Below are positions 54,469-63,018 of a DNA stretch of 64,000 nucleotides, one piece after another (position 1 is the first letter of the stretch; each line of letters starts with the position of its first letter). The notes under the pieces were generated by a model, which saw nothing but the letters and a program-made list of their open reading frames with translations, made no database searches and was not told the DNA's origin. Made by a program: the position numbers and the translations under genes. Source of the DNA: Leptospira biflexa serovar Patoc strain 'Patoc 1 (Paris)' (GTDB taxonomy: Bacteria; Spirochaetota; Leptospiria; Leptospirales; Leptospiraceae); assembly GCF_000017685.1 (NCBI RefSeq), contig NC_010602.1, positions 2,746,501 through 2,810,500 of the forward strand, in the 5' to 3' direction.

Positions 54469-54732
54469 TTAATTCGAATCACCTTTTGTTTGTTTACTGA
54501 TCTCTTCTTTTAACTCGATGATACTCATATAAAGATTGGCAAAGGTTGTGAGTTGGTTCATCGCATCTTGTAAACCAGCTTTGAAAAGTAGGCCGTTGTC
54601 CATATGTTCGCGAAAGATGGTGAGCGGATTTTCGCTCTCCATACTATTCACGGTTTTTTGGTAAGAATCCAAAAGTTCCTTTTTATCAGAGAGGGACTCA
54701 GGCACCTTCCAACCATTGGACAAACGGCTCAT
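54469..54732 (-). CDS. Small helical protein of unknown function
   Basis: An 87-residue, soluble, predicted helical protein. It begins MSRLSNGWKVPESLSDKKEL and has a likely amphipathic helix near LTTFANLYMSIIELKEEISK. No motif is recognised. It lies six bases downstream of lmtA, so it is probably co-transcribed with it. Confidence 0.55.
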   Translation of the reverse strand: MSRLSNGWKVPESLSDKKELLDSYQKTVNSMESENPLTIFREHMDNGLLFKAGLQDAMNQLTTFANLYMSIIELKEEISKQTKGDSN

Positions 54733-54738
54733 AGGAAA

Positions 54739-55500
54739 TTAACGACCTTCGACTTCTAATAGTTTGGTGGTCTTTACGATGATCCTTGTGACAATATAAA
54801 AAACCAAACCAAACCCAAAAAACCAAGTATGGAACGGTTTCCAAATCCCTGTGATGTCAACATTGCGGAGGTTTGGTTCTTGGTAATAAATTTGGATGAG
54901 ATCAAAAACGGTGAAAACAACAATGATTCCAAATAAACTTGGGTATTCTCGTTTCCAAATATTACGAAAGGAAAAATCCAAATTTGGTCTCGCATATCCC
55001 GACAAACGTGGGATAAATGCAGGAGTTTTGTCTGCCCACTTCAAATAGGCATCTTTGAACTTACCACGAAGGAAATACTCTTCTGCGAATATAATCCTTT
55101 CATAATATAGATAAAAGAACATGATGTAGACCAATGCGAAAGCAAAATCACGTAATATGAATACGGGTCCGAGATACATCAAAAAGTTTCCCACATACAA
55201 AGGGTGGCGAACAAGTGAATAAATCCCAGATTGGTTGACCACGTCAGCGACTTGTTGTTTGGTATTGCGACCGGAAGTATTTTTAGGAGTGTATCCGATG
55301 GTGAAACATCTGACAAAAAGTCCCGCTAAACTAACTACAAATGCACCAGTAAGCCAATACAAATTGGACATATAGTTCCCTTGGAAATAAGGAACGTAGG
55401 GTAAATACAGTAAGGATAGGAACAAAATGACTCCTGGAATGTAGGAGCGCCATCGGAAGAGAAAATTGCCTTGTTGGTTGAGTTCTTCTATAAGTGCCAT
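54739..55500 (-). CDS. lmtA: Lipid A 1-phosphate methyltransferase (LmtA-like)
   Basis: A 253-residue membrane methyltransferase of the ICMT/PEMT superfamily with about five membrane segments. The C-terminal SAM and substrate region has YSLVRHPLYVGNFLMYLG and YYERIIFAEEYFLRGKF in parts (RIIFAEEYFL). LmtA of Leptospira interrogans methylates the lipid A 1-phosphate, and this gene is a likely counterpart. It starts 47 bases from the divergent acyltransferase gene. A general phospholipid methyltransferase role cannot be ruled out. Confidence 0.8.
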   Translation of the reverse strand: MALIEELNQQGNFLFRWRSYIPGVILFLSLLYLPYVPYFQGNYMSNLYWLTGAFVVSLAGLFVRCFTIGYTPKNTSGRNTKQQVADVVNQSGIYSLVRHPLYVGNFLMYLGPVFILRDFAFALVYIMFFYLYYERIIFAEEYFLRGKFKDAYLKWADKTPAFIPRLSGYARPNLDFSFRNIWKREYPSLFGIIVVFTVFDLIQIYYQEPNLRNVDITGIWKPFHTWFFGFGLVFYIVTRIIVKTTKLLEVEGR

Positions 55501-55547
55501 GTTAAATCGTACTTGCTTCCTTTGATTAAGCTGTCAGCATTCGTCCT

Positions 55548-56804
55548 ATGTCAATCAAATCCTTTATTCCTGCAAAGTTCAATCTCCCTGCTCTTTGGTT
55601 TACAGATCTGACACTGCCTCTCCTCAATAAATTGATCCATAATATCGATTCGATTGAAATCTCTAAAAATGACGAAAAAACATTAAAATCCTTTCAAAAA
55701 GAACGTCTGCTCTATATTTCCAATCATCCAACAACCAAAGAACCTGGGATTGCCTACCATGTGGCAAACATGATGGGTTCACGTTTTCATTATATGGCAG
55801 CACGAGAGGTTTTTGAATGGGGGTATGGATTTGTAGGAGACTTCATCCAGTCTATTGGCGCTTATTCAGTGTTAGCAGGTGCTCCTGATAGAGAGTCTCT
55901 CAAAGCTTCTCGTACAATCTTAGCAAACCCAGAAGGGAAACTTGCTCTCTTCCCCGAGGGAGAACCAACCAGTGGGATGAATGATACCCTCCTTCCCTTC
56001 CAACCAGGTGTGGCCCAACTTGGGATTTGGGGATTGGAAGATGCTCAAAAAAAAGATCCAAATGCCACGATCTGGGTTTTGCCAACCTTTATCAAATACC
56101 GGATGACAAGTTCCATGTTGTCTATGCAAAAAGACATGGACCAAAGCCTAACAAGAATGGAAGAACGACTCGGAATTTCCAAAACAGGAAAAGACATCGT
56201 ACATCGATTTTTATCTGTTGGGAAACGTATGATGGAACGAGAAGAAAAAGAATATGGTGTCCCTGTTCCTGAAAACAGGGCCGATGATTTTGATTACCGT
56301 TTGGGTCGGATGCGCCATGCGATGTTAGATAATATTGCAAGAAAAGCAAACATCCCCAAATGGGACGGCGATGCCAATGCCATCGAAAAACTGCGAAGGA
56401 TACTCAGTGTACTCGAAATGGTTTCGGTTGGAATTCCTGATCCCAATGGAGAACTACCAAGTTTGGAAATGGCAAGGTGGGCAAGAAATGCTGCCACAAA
56501 GGCGTATGATTTTATCTCCATCCAAACTGCCTACATCAAAGAACTACCAAGCCCCGAACGATTGTATGAATTTTTATATCGGTATGAAAATGAAATCTTC
56601 GGAGAAACCAAACAAAGACCTCAAAAAGCCATTGTTAGGCTTGGAGAACCATTTAAGATCAATGACTATCTTGGTTCGTATAAGGAAGATAAAAAGAAAA
56701 CGCTTGATACAATGACAGAACGTCTAAGAAAAGAATTAGAATCGATGCTTGTGGATGAAAAATCTAAATCCAATGCACTTTTCCCGAGCCAATATATTTT
56801 CTAA
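55548..56804 (+). CDS. PlsC-family acyltransferase with altered motif
   Basis: A 418-residue protein. The acyltransferase box is SNHPTTKEP, where the usual His-x4-Asp is His60-x4-Glu65. The second box is LFPEGEPTSG (residues 134-143), typical of lysophosphatidate acyltransferases (PlsC). The C-terminal 200 residues are helical and extend beyond ordinary PlsC. It starts divergently from lmtA, which suggests a role in lipid or lipid A metabolism. The acceptor is unknown. Confidence 0.72.
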   Translation: MSIKSFIPAKFNLPALWFTDLTLPLLNKLIHNIDSIEISKNDEKTLKSFQKERLLYISNHPTTKEPGIAYHVANMMGSRFHYMAAREVFEWGYGFVGDFIQSIGAYSVLAGAPDRESLKASRTILANPEGKLALFPEGEPTSGMNDTLLPFQPGVAQLGIWGLEDAQKKDPNATIWVLPTFIKYRMTSSMLSMQKDMDQSLTRMEERLGISKTGKDIVHRFLSVGKRMMEREEKEYGVPVPENRADDFDYRLGRMRHAMLDNIARKANIPKWDGDANAIEKLRRILSVLEMVSVGIPDPNGELPSLEMARWARNAATKAYDFISIQTAYIKELPSPERLYEFLYRYENEIFGETKQRPQKAIVRLGEPFKINDYLGSYKEDKKKTLDTMTERLRKELESMLVDEKSKSNALFPSQYIF

Positions 56805-57452
56805 ATGGAACCGTTACAAAGATCAGAGATTGAGGCTTGGTTAGAAAAAAAAAGTCCATTAGAAATACTTGTTTATGGTGCCTCCAAAAATTTGGATGAA
56901 AACCTAGTCCAAATTCTCGATGTTTTGACTCTGAAATACAAAATCACAAATCTATCCGCGATTCTTTTTACCATCGTCAAAGATTTAATCCTAAACGGAT
57001 TTAAGGCCAATTTCAAACGATTGTTTTTCCAAGAAAACCAATTGGACATCCAATCTCCCGCCGACTACGAATTAGGTGTCAGAATGTATAAAAGCCTCAT
57101 CCTTTCGGGAAGGGGGAATACCTTTGAACCACTTGCTCGCGAAAAAAATTTATATGTCCGCATCAAAATCGAACATAGTGACACTCAAATCAAATTTGAT
57201 ATTCGCAACAATTCGATGTTAGTTCGCGGTGAGATGCAAAAAATCAGAAACTCCATGTTGCATGCACAAAACTACAACGACATCATGGAATATTACATCG
57301 AAAGAGGAGACAACTCGGAAGGAGAAGGCATTGGGATTGCCTTATGCATCATCCTTCTCAAAGGGGAAGGCCTACCCACAGACCAGTTTCGCATCTACCA
57401 CGAAGACGGAGAAACCATCGCGCAACTGAACATTCCCATAAAGAAAGGCTAG
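56805..57452 (+). CDS. Orphan GHKL ATPase-like protein
   Basis: A 215-residue protein with parts of a histidine-kinase-type ATPase fold: an N-box-like helix KDLILNGFKAN (about 61-71), a G1-like FDIRNN (about 131) and a G2-like GEGIGIALCIILLKGEG (about 175-191). There is no dimerisation domain with a phospho-acceptor His. This resembles anti-sigma kinases (RsbW/SpoIIAB) or a split histidine kinase. It abuts the acyltransferase gene (no gap). Confidence 0.6.
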   Translation: MEPLQRSEIEAWLEKKSPLEILVYGASKNLDENLVQILDVLTLKYKITNLSAILFTIVKDLILNGFKANFKRLFFQENQLDIQSPADYELGVRMYKSLILSGRGNTFEPLAREKNLYVRIKIEHSDTQIKFDIRNNSMLVRGEMQKIRNSMLHAQNYNDIMEYYIERGDNSEGEGIGIALCIILLKGEGLPTDQFRIYHEDGETIAQLNIPIKKG

Positions 57453-57483
57453 CAGAGAATCCTTGGTTTTCCAACTTGGATGT

Positions 57484-58119
57484 ATGGGCACTCCGACTCT
57501 CACTTCGAATGATTCTATCCCACAAGTTTTAAAAGCAATCGTTGCAAACCAAACAAACCATGCCCTTTGGCTAAATACCCTCTCCTTACTCGAACACATT
57601 GGTTCCAGGAAAATCCTTCTCACCCAATCGAACGAAGAAACTTCAGAAATGATTTTACGCCATGCCACTGAAGAAGCAAGACATGCCCTCTTTTTTAAAA
57701 AAGCAGCACGAACCATCCAACCTGAGTTTCGATCAGGGTACCAAAATTCCTCTCTGGTACGTGGGACGGCCGCAAGAATTTATTTCGCAAAACTCGACAC
57801 CTTAGTCCGAAAGAACCTTCGATCCGTTTTCCCAGAGGAAAAAACCTTCACCTACCTTGCCTATCTGTACACAACCACTGTCATCGAAAAAAGAGCCATG
57901 GTCATTTACAATGCGTACGATGAAATTTTGGACAAATCCGACTCCCCCATCCGCCTAACCAACCTCATCCTAGAAGAAGAAGGCCATTTGTCGGAGATGA
58001 GTGCCGAAATGTTCCGCCTGGATCCAAATGCAAACGAGAGACTGGCCCATTTGGAAGCGGAAGAAGCCAAAATTTTCGCCCGTTTTTGGCGCCAAATCGG
58101 TGAATTCTCGCTAAATTAA
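57484..58119 (+). CDS. Ferritin-like diiron protein
   Basis: A 211-residue helical protein. The diiron residues appear in a four-helix pattern: LLEHIGSRK, ATEEARHALF, TTVIEKRAM and LEEEGHLSEM (Glu/His pairs). The start is uncertain: an ATG at 57484 is favoured over an in-frame TTG at 57463. It may bind iron for oxygen chemistry or be an oxygenase. It begins 31 bases after the GHKL-like gene on the same strand. Confidence 0.65.
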   Translation: MGTPTLTSNDSIPQVLKAIVANQTNHALWLNTLSLLEHIGSRKILLTQSNEETSEMILRHATEEARHALFFKKAARTIQPEFRSGYQNSSLVRGTAARIYFAKLDTLVRKNLRSVFPEEKTFTYLAYLYTTTVIEKRAMVIYNAYDEILDKSDSPIRLTNLILEEEGHLSEMSAEMFRLDPNANERLAHLEAEEAKIFARFWRQIGEFSLN

Positions 58120-58202
58120 AAAAGGCTTGCGAAAAAAATCTCGGCTTGGTTTCCTTCAACCATCTTCATGCGACATAATACTATTATTGGATCTTTGAGA
58201 AA

Positions 58203-61200
58203 ATGGGATTAGAAGTCTTTTTATTGCCTTTTTTGGCGAGTGTAGCCGTGACCATCGGACTCCGTCGTTTGGACAAATCCAATACCAAACTGTCCCAATT
58301 GAAACGATATGCCTCCAAACTCACGGAAGAAATGCAAGGTGTCGCCCTGCAAAAGATCCAAATGGTAAAAGATGCAGGGATTGATCTCGACATCCTTGTC
58401 AAACAATCGCGTAAAGTAGCAGAAGACATCCAATCTTTAAGTTCTGAATCCAGAGACCTCTTTGAAAAAATCAGAGCCAGCAAAGATTACCTCTCTTCTC
58501 TCTCAGGAGAAATGGAACAAATCCAAGATTTGAGTAACCAAGTCCGCCGTGAAAAACAATACATGGAAGATGGACTTTCTCAGATCAATTCCCACAAACG
58601 TGAGTTACGCGAAGTATCCGAAGACATGGAATCACTCCATAATGAATCCATTTCGATGCTCGATACCTTCCAAAACAAATTGAACTTACGAAGTGATGAA
58701 ATTTTGCAATCCGTTGCCCAAAAGATGGTGGAACTCGAAAGCCTACTCGAAACCAAATCTGATTTCCTAGACAATTCCCTTTCCAAAATTGCAGAAACCG
58801 CCAGAGAAAAATTATTAACCCATGCGGATGTGATGGTGAACGAAACAGCGGGCCGACTCGATCACGCAAGAAAAGAAATGGATTTACTTCTCGAATCCAT
58901 GAAGTACGCTCAAGGGGATTTGGATGTCCGCCTAACAAAGTTTGAAGACACCTCTTCCCTTCTCTCCGATAAAGTAGACAAGTTTGACGAAAGGTTGGAA
59001 GAAAAATACCAAAGGGCTTCTTCCAAAGTGGAAGAAAAAGTTTCCTTACTTGAGAAAAAAATCCAAGAACGATTTGAATCCATCGTGGAACAAGTGAGCC
59101 ACACCAAAGATTCCTTTATGAAGGGTCTGAACCAAGAAACAGACGCGATCAAACGAGAAATTGAAGACCTCTCTTTGGAAACACTTTCCAAACGGGATGA
59201 CATCATCAATGAAACGAGAAGGCAAGCGGATGGCATCAACCAAACCATCATCCAATTCCAAGAAAAATACCTAGAAGCAGAAAACAAACTGCTCCGCCAA
59301 GCCGACATCCGCAAACAAGAACTCATTCGTGAAATCGAAGCCTTCTCAGAAGAATTCCACCGTATCTCTGAGGAACTGAGGGAAGAAGCAAACACTCTAA
59401 AAAAGAGCGCCTTACAAGAGTTAAAGGAATTTGACCGAGAACTCGAAACGGTTCGTTCTGGCCAAGAAATGGTCATCAAATCTTCTCTTTTTGAACTGAA
59501 AAAAGAATTAGAAGAGAGAATGCATTCGGATTTCAAAATCCAAAAACAGGATATGGAATCAGACTTAGGTTCCATCCAGTCCCAAGTGAAGGAACTAAAC
59601 GAAACCATCACGGCGCAAACCAAAGATGTGGATGAATACGTAGAAGAATTGAAGTCAGCGCTTCGGGAATCCGCTCACGAAATTTTAGAAACTGCAGAAG
59701 AAAAAGCCAAAGAATCGGAAGAAATTGTCACAGAAAAGATCCGCATCGCCAATGCGAACTTGGAACAATTTGTGAGCAAATGGGAAGACGAACTGGGCAA
59801 AATGCGAGACGACCAAAACTATAGCATCGAAAAACTCCAAGACCGTCTCAAAGAAATCCATGTGGAAGGCGCTGACCTTCTCGGTGAATTCCAAAACCAA
59901 TTCCAAAAAGCAAAAACCAATTTGGAATCAGTTGCCGAAACCAAAACAAAAGAGAGTATCTCTCGATTGGAAGACGAAGCAAAACTGGCACGCAGTGAAG
60001 TCGAACGGATCCTCAAACACTTGGAAGAATCGGGTGAATCTTTCTTTAACCTACAAGAAGAGAAAATGGACAGACTCAATGAAACCATTGATTCGAAAAT
60101 CTCTCACCAGTTGACCAAACTTCTCGACAAAGGGAATGTCCAACTTGGTCAATTAGAAGAAAAAATCTCAAACCACCTAAATACGGTTCGTCGCAACTTA
60201 GAAGAAAGTATCAAACGTTCCAAAGACGAATCCAAAAAACAAATTGAAACCTACCAAAGGGATTATGAAAAATCCTTCAAAGAAATCGCAAAAGAAAGCC
60301 AAGATTTCCTAAAAGACAGTTTGAACCGTTTCCATGATCTCAAATTTGAAATCCAAAATGGTTTGGAGTCACTGAACGAAACCAAAGAAGAAACTTTATC
60401 TGGTTTTCAAAATGAGTTAGAATCACTCAAAGAAGAAATCCTAACACTTTCGAGTGAACTGGAAACTGTGAAGGAACACTCTGACCTATTTGCATCCGCC
60501 AAACAGATTGCAGACGAATCAAACAGAGCAGTCGAAGAAATATCGGAAGCACTCCGATCCTTGGAAAAAGGAAAACCTGATTTGGAACTTGTCCAATCGG
60601 CAATTTCTGAGTTCAGTGAAATGCGTTCGCAAATTGCAAATGAATTGGAAGCGTTAAAAGAAGCGCAGTTCCAATCAGAAGACATTGACAAACAAATCCA
60701 AATCCTTGCCTCAAACCTAGTCCATGTTTCGGAAACCATGGAAGGATTTGAACAAAGCCTAACAGAAGTAACTTCTATCGAATCACGAGTTTCCAACCTT
60801 ACGAAAGAACAGGCAAAAATTGAATCCTTTTTGGCTTCCCTCCAAGAATCCCAAGATTCCGTTTTCCATTTGGTGGAAAACCTAGAAGGCCAAAAACACA
60901 ATGCACGGGAACTGCAAGCCCGCCTCGACATCCTCGATCGTGAAATCGATGTGGTAGAAGCAAGAGAGAAGGAACTCACAGAAACCATCCGCCAAGCAGA
61001 AAACCGCACTTCCTTCCTCGTAGAACGCGAAGCACAAATTGATTCTGTCGAACGTAAGTTTGACAAAATTGAAGAACTCCTCGGCGACCTTTCCGACCGC
61101 CATCGCCAAATCCTCACTCTGCAAAAACGTTTGGAAGACCTCAAAGATTCCACTCGGGACACAAAGGACGATTTGGAATCCCTCCTCGGCGAAGCAGACG

Positions 61201-61433
61201 AAACCTTCGAAAAACTCTCTCAATTTTTGGACATTGTCCAGGGCGCGATGCAAAATCCTTCAGCAACACCCAAAACAGACCGCAAAAATTCGGGAAATCC
61301 CTTGGTCGAGCGAAAAAGAGCCACCATCCAGAGCCTCCATGACAACTACCAGTGGTCTTCTGAGGCAATTAGCGAAAAATTAAATATTGAAAAATCCCTC
61401 GTGGATACCATCCTCGGAGTTAGAAAGAAATAA
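58203..61433 (+). CDS. Giant spirochaetal coiled-coil protein (SpiroCoCo-like)
   Basis: A 1076-residue protein, almost entirely Glu/Lys/Gln/Leu-rich heptad coiled coil. The N-terminus is a membrane anchor (LEVFLLPFLASVAVTIGL), after which the helix runs to about residue 1010. The last 40 residues form a small helical segment (IQSLHDNYQWSSEAISEKLN) like the helix-turn-helix tails of flagellar-type DUF6115 proteins. Such length and composition match the SpiroCoCo family of Leptospira. Its role is likely structural, perhaps in cell shape or flagellar positioning. It is upstream of the histone-like gene by 11 bases. Confidence 0.82.
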   Translation: MGLEVFLLPFLASVAVTIGLRRLDKSNTKLSQLKRYASKLTEEMQGVALQKIQMVKDAGIDLDILVKQSRKVAEDIQSLSSESRDLFEKIRASKDYLSSLSGEMEQIQDLSNQVRREKQYMEDGLSQINSHKRELREVSEDMESLHNESISMLDTFQNKLNLRSDEILQSVAQKMVELESLLETKSDFLDNSLSKIAETAREKLLTHADVMVNETAGRLDHARKEMDLLLESMKYAQGDLDVRLTKFEDTSSLLSDKVDKFDERLEEKYQRASSKVEEKVSLLEKKIQERFESIVEQVSHTKDSFMKGLNQETDAIKREIEDLSLETLSKRDDIINETRRQADGINQTIIQFQEKYLEAENKLLRQADIRKQELIREIEAFSEEFHRISEELREEANTLKKSALQELKEFDRELETVRSGQEMVIKSSLFELKKELEERMHSDFKIQKQDMESDLGSIQSQVKELNETITAQTKDVDEYVEELKSALRESAHEILETAEEKAKESEEIVTEKIRIANANLEQFVSKWEDELGKMRDDQNYSIEKLQDRLKEIHVEGADLLGEFQNQFQKAKTNLESVAETKTKESISRLEDEAKLARSEVERILKHLEESGESFFNLQEEKMDRLNETIDSKISHQLTKLLDKGNVQLGQLEEKISNHLNTVRRNLEESIKRSKDESKKQIETYQRDYEKSFKEIAKESQDFLKDSLNRFHDLKFEIQNGLESLNETKEETLSGFQNELESLKEEILTLSSELETVKEHSDLFASAKQIADESNRAVEEISEALRSLEKGKPDLELVQSAISEFSEMRSQIANELEALKEAQFQSEDIDKQIQILASNLVHVSETMEGFEQSLTEVTSIESRVSNLTKEQAKIESFLASLQESQDSVFHLVENLEGQKHNARELQARLDILDREIDVVEAREKELTETIRQAENRTSFLVEREAQIDSVERKFDKIEELLGDLSDRHRQILTLQKRLEDLKDSTRDTKDDLESLLGEADETFEKLSQFLDIVQGAMQNPSATPKTDRKNSGNPLVERKRATIQSLHDNYQWSSEAISEKLNIEKSLVDTILGVRKK

Positions 61434-61444
61434 CCGAGGTATCC

Positions 61445-61648
61445 ATGTCCGAAGAACAAACAGAAACAACGTCGAAAGATTCCCTTATTGTCACTTCCAA
61501 AGTGAAAGCGTACATCAAAAGTAAGGGATTTATGACTTCAGGGGATGCCATCGACGGTATCAACGAAGAAATTTACCGTTTGATCGACAAAGCTCTCGAA
61601 AGAACTTCTGCCAACAAAAGAACAACGGTTCGGTCGACTGATTTCTAA
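61445..61648 (+). CDS. Small bacterial histone-fold protein
   Basis: A 67-residue protein with GAGG eight bases before the ATG. After a Ser/Thr/Glu-rich tail, the sequence TSKVKAYIKSKGFMTSGDA is the first helix of a histone-like fold; the second helix (AIDGINEEIYRLIDKALERT) and a short third follow. The end RTTVRSTD (59-66) matches the RxTxxxxD signature of histone folds (Arg59, Thr61, Asp66). Similar histones are known in Bdellovibrio and Leptospira. It sits between the coiled-coil and map genes and is likely co-transcribed with map. Confidence 0.8.
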   Translation: MSEEQTETTSKDSLIVTSKVKAYIKSKGFMTSGDAIDGINEEIYRLIDKALERTSANKRTTVRSTDF

Positions 61649-61651
61649 TCC

Positions 61652-62407
61652 GTGATCTATATCAAAAACAAATCAGAAATTGAAAAGATGAGAAAGGCGG
61701 GCAAATTTGCCGCCGAACTCCTCGTTTATCTGGAACCCTTTGTGAAATCTGGTGTTTCCACTTTGGAACTGAACGACATTGCAGAGGCCTATACCAAAAA
61801 AAACGGCCACCGCTCAGCCCCACTCGGTTACAAAGGATTCCCAAAATCCATTTGCACCTCCATCAACCAAGTGGTCTGCCATGGAATCCCGAAAAAAGAA
61901 GACGTGCTGGCAGATGGTGACATCGTCAATTTAGATGTCTCTCCCATTGTAGATGGTTACATTGGAGATACGTCCAAAACCTTCATCGTCGGTGGAAAAA
62001 CCACTCCCGAAGCAGAAAAACTCGTCTTTGACACCGAAAAAGCCATGTGGATTGGGATTGAACAAATCAAACCGGGCAACCGCATCGATGATATCGGTAA
62101 CGCCATTGATGATTTCCTAACCCCACTTGGGTATGGGATCGTCCGAGACCTAATGGGCCACGGCGTGGGTCGAAATTTCCATGAAGAACCACAAGTCCCC
62201 CATTTTCGTTCGCCACGGAAATTAGCCAAAATCGAACCAGGAATGATCTTTACCGTGGAACCAATGGTCAATTTGGGTACTTGGGAAGTCAATTTTGATC
62301 GTTCCGATAAATGGACGGTCCGCACCAAAGATGGAAAATTATCGGCTCAATTCGAACACACCATCCTTGTCACAGACAAAGGGTATGAAATTCTAACAAA
62401 AGTTTGA
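61652..62407 (+). CDS. map: Methionine aminopeptidase
   Basis: A 251-residue type I methionine aminopeptidase that removes the initiator Met. It starts at GTG 61652-61654, three bases after the histone-like gene ends. The metal ligands are visible: NLDVSPIVDGYIGDTSKT in parts (both Asp), the His in GHGVGRNFHEE, TVEPMV (Glu) and EHTILVT (Glu). It is an essential housekeeping gene. Confidence 0.95.
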   Translation: MIYIKNKSEIEKMRKAGKFAAELLVYLEPFVKSGVSTLELNDIAEAYTKKNGHRSAPLGYKGFPKSICTSINQVVCHGIPKKEDVLADGDIVNLDVSPIVDGYIGDTSKTFIVGGKTTPEAEKLVFDTEKAMWIGIEQIKPGNRIDDIGNAIDDFLTPLGYGIVRDLMGHGVGRNFHEEPQVPHFRSPRKLAKIEPGMIFTVEPMVNLGTWEVNFDRSDKWTVRTKDGKLSAQFEHTILVTDKGYEILTKV

Positions 62408-62418
62408 AGAAAAGGTTC

Positions 62419-62447
62419 TTGCCTTCGCAAAGTATCTATCGTCTAAT
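62419..62447 (+). promoter_or_regulatory. Candidate promoter of the 43-residue peptide gene
   Basis: TTGCCT (62419-62424) and TCTAAT (62442-62447) are spaced by 17 bases, followed by AGAGG and then the ATG at 62466. The promoter is reasonable but unproven. Confidence 0.45.
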
Positions 62448-62465
62448 TTGAAAAGAGGTTATCAC

Positions 62466-62597
62466 ATGAAGATTACTGTTACTCTACTCAGCGTATTATT
62501 GTTCACAACATCGATGTTTGCCATTTGCCCTGGAAAGGAAAAACGTTCCTGCCCTGGTCATGACAAATTGATCGAATGCCCGAACGACGGAAAGTAA
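62466..62597 (+). CDS. Small secreted cysteine-rich peptide (43 residues)
   Basis: A 43-residue open frame: a signal peptide (MKITVTLLSVLLFTTSMFA) and a short basic mature part with three Cys-Pro pairs (CPGKEK, CPGHDK, CPNDGK). AGAGG lies eight bases upstream of the ATG, and a candidate promoter lies before it. The next gene starts five bases after the stop, so the two may share a transcript. No function is known. Confidence 0.6.
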   Translation: MKITVTLLSVLLFTTSMFAICPGKEKRSCPGHDKLIECPNDGK

Positions 62598-62601
62598 TCC
62601 T

Positions 62602-62997
62602 GTGAGTCGTGCCATCCTCTTCGTCGATGACGAACAAATCATTCTGATGAGTTTGAAATCTCAGTTAAAAAAACATTTTGGGAACGAGTATCGTTATGAA
62701 ACCGCCCAAAACACAGAAGAGGCATGGTCGATCATTGAAGAATTAGCCGAAGAAGGCATTCATATCCTCATCATCATTTCGGATTGGCTTATGCCGAACC
62801 AACGTGGTGATGAGTTTTTACGTGAAGTACACAAAACCTACCCCGACATCAAAAAAATCATTATTTCCGGTCATATCGATGAACATTCCCTCAACCAATT
62901 GAAAGGGGAAGTGGACCTCCATAGTTTTTTAAACAAAACTTGGTCGGAATCGGATTTAATCAAAAAAGTGGAAGACGCGATAACGAAGATTGCCTAG
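62602..62997 (+). CDS. Response regulator receiver domain protein
   Basis: A 131-residue single-domain response regulator from GTG 62602. The acidic pair Asp9-Asp10, the phosphorylation Asp61 (ISDWLMPN), Ser89 (IISGHIDE) and Lys112 (FLNKTWS) are all in place. There is no output domain, so it acts as a CheY- or Spo0F-like relay. A hairpin (62995-63013) lies at its end, before thiM. Confidence 0.88.
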   Translation: MSRAILFVDDEQIILMSLKSQLKKHFGNEYRYETAQNTEEAWSIIEELAEEGIHILIIISDWLMPNQRGDEFLREVHKTYPDIKKIIISGHIDEHSLNQLKGEVDLHSFLNKTWSESDLIKKVEDAITKIA

Positions 62998-63018
62998 GTT
63001 TTCCTAGGAAACCTCCGT

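Noticed and set aside
60407..61162. Long antisense frame inside the coiled-coil gene (251 codons), and another at 58910-59623
   Set aside because: Both are Ser/Arg/Phe-rich mirror frames of a Glu/Lys coiled coil, with no start signals.
62995..63013. Hairpin before thiM, considered as a TPP (THI-box) riboswitch
   Set aside because: The short stem around CCTAGG is at the end of the response regulator gene. None of the conserved TPP-riboswitch elements (such as CTGAGA or the ACCTGATCTGG region) is present.
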